Shown here piece after piece: positions 27,649 through 36,066 of a DNA stretch of 64,000 nucleotides (the stretch's first letter is position 1; each line of letters starts with the position of its first letter). The notes beneath the pieces were generated by a model. It ran no database searches. It saw only the letters and a program-made list of their open reading frames with translations, and was not told the origin of the DNA. The DNA comes from Flavobacteriaceae bacterium NBU2973. Lineage in GTDB: Bacteria > Bacteroidota > Bacteroidia > Flavobacteriales > Flavobacteriaceae. The stretch is taken from contig JAOEIQ010000003.1 in assembly GCA_026162565.1 (NCBI GenBank), positions 353,684 to 417,683 on the forward strand. Reading direction: 5' to 3'. Position numbers and translations under genes: made by a program.

Positions 27649-28440
27649 CTAACGATTTATTAATATAACTGCAGTAGTGACTAAAGAAACTATAGATATT
27701 ATTGTTGCTAAACTCTCTCTCGCATTAGTACCTGTACCCAAAGATTTTTGTCGTAGTGGTTTTACATAAATATTATCATTAGGTTGAATAAAATAATAAG
27801 GTGATTTCATAACATTTACATCTGTTAAATCTAAATGATGAATTTTTTGACCTTGAGGATACTGCCGTATTATTAAAACATCTCTCCTATTACCAAATTC
27901 GGTTATTTCACCAGCATTAGCAATCGCTTCAAAAACATTTACACGTTCTTGAAATAAAGTAGTTGTTCCAGGTTTTCCAATCTCACCATAAACCGTGAAA
28001 CGCAAACCAGCTAGCTTAACCGTTACAAAAATATTGGCAGTTTCTTTAAACTGCTCTTCTAGTAATTGATTTTCTATCTTTTTCTCAATCTCTTCTGTTG
28101 TATAACCCAAAACGTTAATCATTCCTAAAGTAGGTACTCTAATATTACCATGAGCATCTACCGTGAAACCATCAAAGTACGCTCTTTCACTTCCACTTGC
28201 ATTTAAATTATCATCACCAATAGGATTTAATATTGCAACGTTATCTTGATCTAAAGCTTTAACGCGAATATTTAAAATATCATTAATTTGAATGCGATAA
28301 GGTTTTTGCTTCTCTATAATCTGCATCGTAGAATCTGTTGCAGTTGCTTGATTTTGAAGATAAACAGTATTTTTGTAGGGTACACACGAGGACATAATAA
28401 CACATGCTAACGCTAGAAATACAACAGTAAATTGCTTCAT
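27649..28440 (-). CDS. Wza-type polysaccharide export lipoprotein
   Basis: The protein forms the outer-membrane channel for the polysaccharide. KQFTVVFLALACVIMSSCVP is a lipoprotein signal peptide with the lipobox Cys near residue 19. It is followed by the Poly_export domain (YRIQINDILNIRVKALDQDN, VDAHGNIRVPTLGMINVLGY) and a SLBB domain (VTVKLAGLRFTVYGEIGKPG, FEAIANAGEI). The C-terminus ends in a hydrophobic helix (TIISIVSLVTTAVILINR), as in Wza. The longest frame starts at 28464, but that ATG lies on the promoter's -7 element. I use the ATG ending at 28440 directly before the signal peptide. It is the first gene of the locus. Confidence 0.93.
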   Translation of the reverse strand: MKQFTVVFLALACVIMSSCVPYKNTVYLQNQATATDSTMQIIEKQKPYRIQINDILNIRVKALDQDNVAILNPIGDDNLNASGSERAYFDGFTVDAHGNIRVPTLGMINVLGYTTEEIEKKIENQLLEEQFKETANIFVTVKLAGLRFTVYGEIGKPGTTTLFQERVNVFEAIANAGEITEFGNRRDVLIIRQYPQGQKIHHLDLTDVNVMKSPYYFIQPNDNIYVKPLRQKSLGTGTNARESLATIISIVSLVTTAVILINR

Positions 28441-28463
28441 AAATAAGGCATAGAGATTGTACA

Positions 28464-28471
28464 CAAATATA
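28464..28471 (-). promoter_or_regulatory. main promoter of the polysaccharide locus (-7 element)
   Basis: On the minus strand this reads TATATTTG, matching TAnnTTTG exactly, with TTTTG 18 bp upstream as a -33 element. Transcription would start near 28,457, giving a leader of about 17 nt before the Wza-like ATG. It is divergent from the ABC-F gene, which starts about 75 bp away. Confidence 0.65.
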
Positions 28472-28545
28472 ACTTTTCGATAGCAATATCAAAACTTACT
28501 ATATGTTTTTTTGGCTATTTATACGTTATTTGCAAAAAAGGAATT

Positions 28546-30405
28546 TTGAATTACCTAACAGTTGAAAACATATCAAAATCGTATGGCGAATTAGTTTTAT
28601 TCGAAAACTTATCGTTTAGTATACATAAAGATCAAAAAATTGCTTTTGTTGCAAAAAATGGTTCAGGTAAAACGTCTATACTTAACATCATTTCTGGATT
28701 AGAATCTCAAGATTCTGGATCTGTTATTTACAGAAAAGATATCACAACAGCCTTTCTGGCTCAAGAGCCTAAATTTAATGAAGAACTTTCTATTGAAGAA
28801 ACCATTTTTTCCTCTGACAATACAATTCTTCAAATTATAAGTGCCTATGAGAAAGCTTTATTAAATCCTAATGATTCAGAAACCTATCAAGCGGCTTTTG
28901 AACAAATGGAACAGCATAATGCCTGGGATTTTGAAACACTATATAAACAGATACTTTTTAAACTTAAGTTAGAAAACCTAAATCAAAAAGTAAAAGTCCT
29001 TTCTGGTGGTCAGAAAAAGCGTTTAGCACTAGCCATAGCTTTAATTAATAAACCAGATTTACTAATTCTTGATGAGCCAACAAACCATTTAGATTTAGAA
29101 ATGATTGAGTGGCTTGAGTCCTTTTTTATTAAAGAAAATCTTACGCTGTTTATGGTTACCCACGATCGCTATTTTTTAGAGCGTGTATGCAACGAAATAA
29201 TAGAATTAGATGAAGGCGAATTATTTACTTATAAAGGCAACTACTCCTATTACCTAGAAAAAAAAGAAGAACGTATTGAGCGTTTTAAAGTAGAAACTGG
29301 CAAGGCCAAACAACTTTATAAAAAGGAACTCGATTGGATGCGTCGTCAACCCAAAGCCCGAACTACTAAATCTAAATCGCGTATTGATGATTTTCATGAT
29401 ATTAAACAACGTGCTCATCAGCGACGAAAAGACCATGTAGTTCAGTTAGAGCTCAACATGGAACGTTTGGGTAGTAAAATTATTGAGCTACACAAGGTCT
29501 CCAAAACATTAGGTAACAAGTTACTTTTAGATGCTTTTGACTATGTGTTTAAAAAAGGGGAACGTATTGGTATTGTTGGAAAAAATGGAACAGGAAAATC
29601 TACATTTCTTAATCTTTTAACCAATAGCATTCAACCTGACTCTGGTAAAATTGTTATAGGTGAAACAGTAAAAATTGGTTATTATACACAAAAGGGTATC
29701 ACTCTAAAAGACGGTCAAAAAGTAATAGATGTTATTAGAGAGTTTGGGGATTATATTCCTCTTAAAAAAGGACGCCAGATTAGTGCTCAACAATTACTGG
29801 AGCGCTTTTTGTTTAGCAGAAAAAAGCAATATGACTTTGTAGAAAAATTAAGTGGAGGCGAACGTAAACGCCTCTATTTATGTACCGTTTTAATTCAAAA
29901 CCCCAATTTTTTAATTCTTGATGAGCCAACAAATGATCTAGATGTTGTAACCTTAAACGTACTAGAAAATTTTCTTTTAGATTTCCCAGGTTGTTTACTA
30001 GTTGTGTCTCATGATCGTTATTTTATGGATAAAATTATTGATCATTTATTTGTATTTAGAGGAGAAGGTGTTATCGAAGATTTTCCAGGAAATTATTCCG
30101 ATTTTAGAACTTATGAAGACAGCAAACCTCCCGAAGTAACTAAAAAGAAAATCACAAATTCTGTTTCTAACACAAAAAACGAAGCCTCTAAATTATCATA
30201 CAATGAACAAAAAGAATACAAAAACCTTGAGAGCAAGATAAAATCGTTAGAATATGATAAAAAGCAATTAGAAGCGAAATTCAATAATCCAGAATTAACT
30301 CAAGAACAGATTACAAAATTCTCCAATGAACTTGAAGCATTAATTGAAACTATTGAAGAAAAAGAATTGCGATGGCTAGAACTAGCTGAAAAAATAGATG
30401 GTTAA
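28546..30405 (+). CDS. ABC-F family ATPase (Uup-like)
   Basis: This 619-residue soluble protein has two ABC domains and no membrane segments. ABC1 has VAKNGSGKTSILNIISGLES and LSGGQKKRLALA. The linker between domains is basic (RRQPKARTTKSKSRIDDF). ABC2 has IVGKNGTGKSTFLNLLTNSI and LSGGERKRLYLC. The C-terminal 75 residues form a coiled coil (YNEQKEYKNLESKIKSLEYD and following), as in Uup. ABC-F proteins act on the ribosome or on DNA transactions. The Walker A of ABC1 has Lys-Thr-Ser rather than Lys-Ser-Thr. The start codon is TTG. The next gene begins directly after its stop codon. Confidence 0.92.
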   Translation: MNYLTVENISKSYGELVLFENLSFSIHKDQKIAFVAKNGSGKTSILNIISGLESQDSGSVIYRKDITTAFLAQEPKFNEELSIEETIFSSDNTILQIISAYEKALLNPNDSETYQAAFEQMEQHNAWDFETLYKQILFKLKLENLNQKVKVLSGGQKKRLALAIALINKPDLLILDEPTNHLDLEMIEWLESFFIKENLTLFMVTHDRYFLERVCNEIIELDEGELFTYKGNYSYYLEKKEERIERFKVETGKAKQLYKKELDWMRRQPKARTTKSKSRIDDFHDIKQRAHQRRKDHVVQLELNMERLGSKIIELHKVSKTLGNKLLLDAFDYVFKKGERIGIVGKNGTGKSTFLNLLTNSIQPDSGKIVIGETVKIGYYTQKGITLKDGQKVIDVIREFGDYIPLKKGRQISAQQLLERFLFSRKKQYDFVEKLSGGERKRLYLCTVLIQNPNFLILDEPTNDLDVVTLNVLENFLLDFPGCLLVVSHDRYFMDKIIDHLFVFRGEGVIEDFPGNYSDFRTYEDSKPPEVTKKKITNSVSNTKNEASKLSYNEQKEYKNLESKIKSLEYDKKQLEAKFNNPELTQEQITKFSNELEALIETIEEKELRWLELAEKIDG

Positions 30406-31179
30406 ATGTTATATCAACTATTTCACTATTTTAAATTTTTAATTCGTTCTACCAATCAGCATGGTGTACACTCACCCTTTGTATATAAACTTGTTACGAA
30501 ATGCTTTTATGATAGATCATCTTTTACTGATTACAGGAAATTAAAGGATTACAAAAAATCGCTCTTAAAAAATAAATCGAAGACCTTTATTACTGATCTT
30601 GGCCACGGTTCGAGAGTTACAAAAAATAGCACACGAAAAGTATCTCAAATTGCTTTTCACTCTGGAACAAAATTTAAACGTGCAAAACTACTTTACAGAC
30701 TCACTAATTATTTTAAATCGAATACTGTTTTAGAACTAGGAACTTCCCTGGGGCTTGGTACTCAAGCTATGCATTTAGGAAATCCTGAATCTAAAATTAC
30801 AACTATTGAAGGTTGCCCTAATATATCCAACTTCACAAAACAAGAGTTTCAAAAACTTGGTCTTAAAAATATTGATATGTTAGTTGGAGATTTTTCTAAT
30901 GTGATTCCTAAACTTAATAAACCAAATTACGACCTCATCTTTTTTGATGGCAACCACAGTAAAGAGGCTACTCTAAAATACTTCAATGAATTAGTATTAA
31001 AAGCAAACAACGATTCTGTTTTAATTTTTGATGATATCTATTGGTCTAAAGGAATGACTGAAGCATGGAATGCTATTAAAAACCATGAAAAAGTAACAGT
31101 GAGTATAGACACATTTTTTTGGGGAATTATATTTTTTAGAAAAGAACAAGTAAAGGAACACTTTACAATTAGAGTTTAG
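30406..31179 (+). CDS. class I SAM-dependent methyltransferase (O-methyltransferase-like)
   Basis: This 257-residue protein has an N-terminal Bacteroidota-specific part (IRSTNQHGVHSPFVYKLVTK) and a Rossmann core with VLELGTSLGLGTQAMHLG (motif I), ITTIEGCPNISNFTKQEF, VGDFSNVIPKL and YDLIFFDGNHSKEATLKYF. These match the Methyltransf_24 (CmoA/COMT-like) group. Its ATG follows the ABC-F stop codon without any spacer, so the two are almost surely co-transcribed. The substrate is unknown. Confidence 0.85.
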   Translation: MLYQLFHYFKFLIRSTNQHGVHSPFVYKLVTKCFYDRSSFTDYRKLKDYKKSLLKNKSKTFITDLGHGSRVTKNSTRKVSQIAFHSGTKFKRAKLLYRLTNYFKSNTVLELGTSLGLGTQAMHLGNPESKITTIEGCPNISNFTKQEFQKLGLKNIDMLVGDFSNVIPKLNKPNYDLIFFDGNHSKEATLKYFNELVLKANNDSVLIFDDIYWSKGMTEAWNAIKNHEKVTVSIDTFFWGIIFFRKEQVKEHFTIRV

Positions 31180-31180
31180 T

Positions 31181-31215
31181 GTGAAGTGTGAAGTGTGAAG
31201 TGTGAAGTGTGAAGT
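31181..31215 (+). repeat. 7-bp tandem repeat, GTGAAGT x5
   Basis: Five perfect copies of GTGAAGT lie directly after the methyltransferase stop codon. The next 130 bp up to the adenosyltransferase gene are low-complexity, pyrimidine-rich sequence with many TTTTAACTC/CTTTTTACTTTT-like words, probably an older degenerate repeat. No gene is seen in this gap. Confidence 0.9.
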
Positions 31216-31348
31216 AAAAAATAAATAAAATTCTCTTGCCACTAGTCTCATTTCTATTCTCTTTTTTCTATTTTCTCTTTTCATTAAACATCAAAACTTT
31301 TAACTCATAACTTTTTACTTTTCTCTTTTTTACTTTTACCTTTAACCT

Positions 31349-31921
31349 ATGAAAATTTACACAAAAACAGGAGACAAAGGTACTACTGCATTATTTGGAG
31401 GAACACGAGTACCAAAACATCATATTCGTATAGATAGTTATGGAACAGTAGATGAGCTCAACTCGTATATTGGACTCATTCGCGATCAAAATATTGACCA
31501 ACATCATAAAGACATTTTAATAGACATTCAAGACAAATTATTTGTTATTGGAGCCATATTAGCAACAGATCCTGAAAAAGCTATTTTAAAAAGCGGTAAA
31601 GAACGTTTGAATATTGAAAAAATTTCTAATTACAATATTGAGCTTCTTGAAAAAGAAATGGACACCATGAATGCGGTTATACCACAAATGACGCATTTTG
31701 TTCTACCTGGAGGACATCAAACGGTGTCATTCTGTCACATAGCACGATGTGTTTGTAGACGTGCAGAGCGTTTAGCTTCTGCATTAAATGAATTAGAACC
31801 ATTTGAAGCCAATGCACTAAAATACTTAAACCGCCTTTCTGACTACCTTTTTGTCTTGGCACGAAAGTTGTCATTTGACTTGAAAGCCGAGGAAGTAAAA
31901 TGGGTTCCAAAAAAGTTTTAA
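31349..31921 (+). CDS. corrinoid adenosyltransferase, PduO/MMAB type
   Basis: This 190-residue enzyme transfers the 5'-deoxyadenosyl group of ATP to cob(I)alamin, making the cofactor for methylmalonyl-CoA mutase. Family blocks are KIYTKTGDKGTTALFGGTRV (ATP-binding N-terminus), VDELNSYIGLIRD, FVLPGGHQTVSFCHIARCVC and RRAERLASALNE. The C-terminus NRLSDYLFVLARKLS is also typical. The mutase itself is not in the window, but its chaperone meaB lies 9 kb downstream. No clear promoter was seen in the repetitive upstream region. Confidence 0.94.
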   Translation: MKIYTKTGDKGTTALFGGTRVPKHHIRIDSYGTVDELNSYIGLIRDQNIDQHHKDILIDIQDKLFVIGAILATDPEKAILKSGKERLNIEKISNYNIELLEKEMDTMNAVIPQMTHFVLPGGHQTVSFCHIARCVCRRAERLASALNELEPFEANALKYLNRLSDYLFVLARKLSFDLKAEEVKWVPKKF

Positions 31922-32031
31922 ACCACATTACAGAATCGCCTTTAACACACTGAAAATAATCATTTTGCAAGCGGTTTTTTTAGTGATATTGAACGCTCTT
32001 AAAATTATTGAACAAATAATCACATTTTTTC

Positions 32032-32061
32032 TTGACTTTTTGAGCTAAAAATTTATTTTTG
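32032..32061 (+). promoter_or_regulatory. promoter of the DUF2795 gene
   Basis: A -33 TTG (32032-32034) and a -7 TATTTTTG (32054-32061) are 19 bp apart, matching the Bacteroidota consensus well. The gene's ATG follows 24 bp later. Confidence 0.7.
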
Positions 32062-32085
32062 CAGAAAATTAAACACGATTAAAAA

Positions 32086-32307
32086 ATGTATTGGACATTA
32101 GAATTAGCATCTTATTTAAGTGATGCACCTTGGCCAGCCACTAAAGACGAACTTATTGATTATGCCATCCGAACAGGATCGCCATTAGAAGTCGTTGAGA
32201 ATCTTCAGTCAATTGAAGACGAAGGAGATTCGTATGATTCAATAGAAGAAATTTGGCCTGATTATCCATCAGACGAAGATTATCTATGGAATGAAGATGA
32301 ATATTAA
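32086..32307 (+). CDS. DUF2795 domain-containing small acidic protein
   Basis: This 73-residue protein is strongly acidic at the C-terminus. It has the DUF2795 pattern APWPATKDELIDYAIRTGSP followed by VVENLQSIEDEGD and YDSIEEIWPDYPSDEDYLW. Similar proteins are found next to secA throughout Flavobacteriaceae. Its function is unknown. It has its own promoter and terminator and is therefore a monocistronic unit. Confidence 0.9.
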   Translation: MYWTLELASYLSDAPWPATKDELIDYAIRTGSPLEVVENLQSIEDEGDSYDSIEEIWPDYPSDEDYLWNEDEY

Positions 32308-32330
32308 ACAATAGTATATATCAAATAGTT

Positions 32331-32357
32331 AAAAAAGTCTCAAAACGAGACTTTTTT
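32331..32357 (+). terminator. Rho-independent terminator of the DUF2795 gene
   Basis: An 11-bp perfect stem (AAAAAAGTCTC with GAGACTTTTTT) encloses the loop AAAAC and ends in a T run. It lies 23 bp after the DUF2795 stop and separates that gene from secA. Confidence 0.9.
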
Positions 32358-32392
32358 TATACCTATTTTTCAAATAAAACGATACAATAAAG

Positions 32393-32400
32393 TATCTTTG
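32393..32400 (+). promoter_or_regulatory. secA promoter -7 element
   Basis: TATCTTTG matches the TAnnTTTG consensus exactly. It lies 83 bp before the secA ATG, so the leader would be about 75 nt, long compared with other genes here. Confidence 0.6.
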
Positions 32401-32483
32401 AAAGCTACCAAAAATAGCCTTCATAAAACAATTATTAAATTAATTATCAAGTACAGCTTGATTCAATCATAAAATAAAAAAAC

Positions 32484-35400
32484 ATGAGTTTTTTAAATTC
32501 AGTATTAAAAGTATTTGTTGGAGATAAATCCAAACAAGACGTAAAAGCCTTGTCTCCAATAATAAAAGAAGTAAACGCTTTTGAAAGTGAACTCGAAGCC
32601 TTATCTCATGATGAGTTACGTGCAAAAACTGTAGAGTTCAAAACTAAAATTGCAGACGCTAGAAAAGACATTGAGGATACGATTCAAGCTCTAAAAGAAG
32701 AAGCTGACAATTCCGATAACATCGATAGAAACGAAGAAATTTATCAAGAAATAGATAAACTAAAAGATGACTCATATAAAGTTACTGAAGCTGTTTTAAA
32801 CGATATTATGGCCGAAGCTTTTGCTGTTGTTAAAGAAACTGCCAAACGCTTTAGAGATAACACCTCAATTACCGTTACTGCTAACGAGTTTGACAGAAGC
32901 TTATCTGGTGATAAAGATTATATAACACTCGAAGGTGAAAAAGCGACTTGGGCAAACTCTTGGGATGCTGCTGGAAAAGAAGTGACTTGGGACATGGTAC
33001 ATTATGATGTTCAGTTAATTGGTGGAGCAGCTTTGCATCAAGGTAAAATTGCAGAGATGCAAACAGGTGAAGGTAAAACATTAGTTGCCACACTTCCTGT
33101 GTACTTGAATGCACTTGCTGGAAAAGGTGTGCATTTAGTAACTGTAAACGACTATTTAGCAAAGCGTGATAGTGCTTGGATGGCTCCTATTTTTGAGTTT
33201 CATGGTATGAGTGTAGACTGTATAGATTATCACCAACCTAATTCTGATGCACGTCGTAAAGCCTATAATGCTGATATCACTTATGGTACCAATAATGAAT
33301 TCGGTTTTGATTATCTACGTGATAATATGGCGCACAATCCAGATGATTTAGTGCAACGACCTCATCATTATGCTATAGTAGATGAGGTAGATTCTGTGCT
33401 GGTTGATGATGCGCGTACACCTTTAATTATTTCTGGACCAATTCCTAAAGGAGATCAACATGAATTTGATGCCTTAAAACCTAAAGTAGATGATATTGTT
33501 ACTGTACAACGCAAATATTTAACTGGTGTTTTAGCAGAAGCAAAAAAGTTAATTGCAGAGGGCGATACAAAAGAAGGTGGTTTTAAATTATTACGTGTTT
33601 ACAGAGGTATTCCGAAAAATAAAGCACTTATTAAGTTTTTATCTGAAGAAGGTGTTAAACAATTACTTCAAAAAACCGAAAACTTTTACATGCAAGACAA
33701 CAACCGAGAGATGCCAAAGGTTGATGAAGAATTGTACTATGTAATTGATGAAAAAAATAATCAGATTGAGTTATCTGATAAGGGTATTGAATACTTATCT
33801 GGAAAAGATGATCCTAATTTCTTCGTGATGCCAGAAATGGGAATAGAAATTGATAACATAGAACAACAAGGATTAACACCAGAAAAAGAAGCAGAACTAA
33901 AAGAAGATTTATTTCGAGAGTTTGGAATTAAATCAGAACGTATACATACGCTTAACCAATTACTAAAAGCCTACGCTTTATTTGAAAAAGACATACAATA
34001 TGTTGTAATGGATAATAAAGTAATGATTGTTGATGAGCAAACTGGTCGTATCATGGATGGTCGTCGCTATTCAGATGGTTTACATCAAGCAATTGAAGCC
34101 AAAGAAAATGTAAAAATTGAAGCAGCTACCCAAACTTTTGCAACGGTTACGCTTCAAAATTACTTTAGAATGTATCGCAAATTATCTGGTATGACAGGAA
34201 CTGCTGTTACTGAAGCTGGAGAGTTTTGGGAAATCTATAAGCTAGACGTTGTTGAAATACCAACAAATAGACCAATCGCTAGAGATGATAGAGACGATTT
34301 AGTTTACAAAACCAAGCGCGAAAAATACAATGCTGTAATTGATGAAGTAACGAAATTATCGCAAGAAGGTCGTCCTGTACTAATTGGTACAACTAATGTT
34401 GAAATTAGTGAGTTATTAGGTAAAATGTTATCTATTAGAAAAGTATCTCACAACGTACTTAATGCGAAGCTTCATAAAAAAGAAGCTGATATAGTTGCCG
34501 AAGCAGGAAAACCTGGACAAGTGACTATTGCAACCAATATGGCTGGACGTGGTACAGATATTAAACTTATTGATCAAGTAAAAGATGCTGGAGGACTAGC
34601 AATTATTGGTACAGAACGTCATGATTCTCGTCGTGTAGATAGACAGTTACGTGGTCGTGCTGGTCGTCAAGGAGATCCAGGAAGTTCTCAATTTTATGTA
34701 TCTCTAGAAGATAATTTAATGCGTTTATTTGGTAGTGAGCGTATTGCCAAGATGATGGACAGAATGGGATTAAAAGAGGGTGAAGTTATTCAGCATTCGA
34801 TGATTTCTAAATCTATTGAACGTGCACAGAAAAAAGTGGAGGAAAACAACTTTGGAGTTCGTAAGCGATTATTAGAATACGATGATGTGATGAACGCGCA
34901 ACGTGAAGTAGTATACAAGCGTCGTTATCACGCGTTATTTGGTGAGCGCTTGCGTGTGGATTTAGCCAATATGATTTTTGACACATCAGAATTGATCGCC
35001 CAAACCAATAAAGATGATAATGATTACAAAAACTTTGAGTTCGAATTAATTCGTTATTTCTCAATGAGTTCACCAATATCAGAAACAGAATTCAATAATT
35101 TATCTATTCAAAATATTGCTGATAAAGTTTATGAAGCAGCTTTTGATCATTATAAAAATAAAATGGCTCGAAATGCTGATGTTGCCTTTCCAGTTATTAA
35201 AAATGTATATGAAACACAAGGTGATAAGTTTAAGAGAATTGTTGTACCATTTACAGATGGTGTAAAAACATTACAAGTAGTCACAGATTTACAAAAAGCA
35301 TACGAAACTCAAGGTAAACAATTAGTTACTGATTTTGAAAAAAATATAACGCTTGCTATTGTTGATGATGCTTGGAAAACTCACTTACGTAAAATGGATG

Positions 35401-35840
35401 AGTTAAAACAATCGGTTCAATTAGCTGTTCATGAGCAAAAAGATCCTCTGTTAATATACAAGTTTGAAGCTTTTGAGTTATTTAAAAGTATGATAGACCA
35501 AGTAAATAAAGATGTTATTTCATTTTTATTTAAAGGTGAATTACCAACTGAAGATAGCAATGCTATTAGCGAAGCAAGACAAGTAAAACGTAAGGACAAT
35601 TTAAAAACACAAAAAGACGAAATCCAAAATATAGATGAGCGTGCTGCTGCTGCTCGACAAGCAGGACAAACTCAACGTCAACAGCAGGTAGTAGAAACTA
35701 TTGTTCGTGATAAACCAAAAATTGGACGTAATGATCGTGTTACAATTAAAAACGTCATGAATGGTGAAAACAAAACTGTTAAATACAAGCAAGCTGAACC
35801 ATTAATCGCCAAAGGCGAATGGGTTTTAGTGGAAGACTAA
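32484..35840 (+). CDS. secA: preprotein translocase motor SecA
   Basis: This 1118-residue ATPase drives protein export through SecYEG. Motifs in order are EMQTGEGKTLVATLPVYLNA (Walker A), VDEVDSVLVDDARTPLIISG (Walker B/DEAD-like), MSGMTGTAVTEAGEFWEIYK-like NBD2 entry at LSGMTGTAVTEAGEFWEIYK, TIATNMAGRGTDIKL and RQLRGRAGRQGDPGSSQFYV. It is about 220 residues longer than E. coli SecA because of inserts near residues 65-100 and 340-480, as usual in Bacteroidota. The C-terminus lacks the CxC zinc motif of the SecB-binding tail and ends instead in KYKQAEPLIAKGEWVLVED. This looks lineage-typical rather than a defect. Confidence 0.97.
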   Translation: MSFLNSVLKVFVGDKSKQDVKALSPIIKEVNAFESELEALSHDELRAKTVEFKTKIADARKDIEDTIQALKEEADNSDNIDRNEEIYQEIDKLKDDSYKVTEAVLNDIMAEAFAVVKETAKRFRDNTSITVTANEFDRSLSGDKDYITLEGEKATWANSWDAAGKEVTWDMVHYDVQLIGGAALHQGKIAEMQTGEGKTLVATLPVYLNALAGKGVHLVTVNDYLAKRDSAWMAPIFEFHGMSVDCIDYHQPNSDARRKAYNADITYGTNNEFGFDYLRDNMAHNPDDLVQRPHHYAIVDEVDSVLVDDARTPLIISGPIPKGDQHEFDALKPKVDDIVTVQRKYLTGVLAEAKKLIAEGDTKEGGFKLLRVYRGIPKNKALIKFLSEEGVKQLLQKTENFYMQDNNREMPKVDEELYYVIDEKNNQIELSDKGIEYLSGKDDPNFFVMPEMGIEIDNIEQQGLTPEKEAELKEDLFREFGIKSERIHTLNQLLKAYALFEKDIQYVVMDNKVMIVDEQTGRIMDGRRYSDGLHQAIEAKENVKIEAATQTFATVTLQNYFRMYRKLSGMTGTAVTEAGEFWEIYKLDVVEIPTNRPIARDDRDDLVYKTKREKYNAVIDEVTKLSQEGRPVLIGTTNVEISELLGKMLSIRKVSHNVLNAKLHKKEADIVAEAGKPGQVTIATNMAGRGTDIKLIDQVKDAGGLAIIGTERHDSRRVDRQLRGRAGRQGDPGSSQFYVSLEDNLMRLFGSERIAKMMDRMGLKEGEVIQHSMISKSIERAQKKVEENNFGVRKRLLEYDDVMNAQREVVYKRRYHALFGERLRVDLANMIFDTSELIAQTNKDDNDYKNFEFELIRYFSMSSPISETEFNNLSIQNIADKVYEAAFDHYKNKMARNADVAFPVIKNVYETQGDKFKRIVVPFTDGVKTLQVVTDLQKAYETQGKQLVTDFEKNITLAIVDDAWKTHLRKMDELKQSVQLAVHEQKDPLLIYKFEAFELFKSMIDQVNKDVISFLFKGELPTEDSNAISEARQVKRKDNLKTQKDEIQNIDERAAAARQAGQTQRQQQVVETIVRDKPKIGRNDRVTIKNVMNGENKTVKYKQAEPLIAKGEWVLVED

Positions 35841-35867
35841 AAATCGTCTTTCTGAAAGGACGTTGAG

Positions 35868-35893
35868 GTGTCAGGTTGAGCCAGTCGAAACCC
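35868..35893 (+). repeat. REP-like dispersed element, copy 1
   Basis: The sequence TGTCAGGTTGAGCCAGTCG followed by AAACC belongs to a family of short GC-richer words that recurs in intergenic DNA of this window. Relatives are at 35961-35986, 36011-36034, 48191-48217 and 61434-61458. They share a TGTCA/TGACA end and a TCGA-rich core. Confidence 0.6.
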
Positions 35894-35929
35894 TCTCGAA
35901 ACGTGTTTCAGAATCGTACAGATTAAACA

Positions 35930-36063
35930 GAGGCTATCTGAAAGATCAAACAAAAAAAAATGTCAGGTCGAGCGGAGTCGAGACCTACTTTGATAATCAG
36001 TGAGTCAAAGTTCTCGACTCCGCTCGAACAGACAGCAATACTTACTTTTCAGACAGTCTCTTT
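35930..36063 (+). mobile_element. MITE-like inverted-repeat element between secA and the M23 peptidase gene
   Basis: Imperfect terminal inverted repeats of about 17 bp (AGAGGCTATCTGAAAGA at 35930-35946, reverse complement of CTTTTCAGACAGTCTCT at 36047-36063) bracket a nested perfect palindrome. The inner arms are TCGAGCGGAGTCGAGA (35968-35983) and its exact complement (36012-36027). A further 6-bp stem (CTTTGA/TCAAAG) lies inside, with TGTC/GACA outside. The element has no coding capacity. It may also serve as a bidirectional terminator between the convergent genes. The termini resemble those of insertion sequences, but the family is not identified and no target duplication is obvious. Confidence 0.5.
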
Positions 36064-36066
36064 TTA

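Noticed and set aside
31021..31284. An 87-residue minus-strand frame spanning the end of the methyltransferase gene and the GTGAAGT repeat
   Set aside because: Its product is a translation of the heptamer repeat (TSHFTLHTSHFTL) and antisense of the gene; no homologous protein is recognised.
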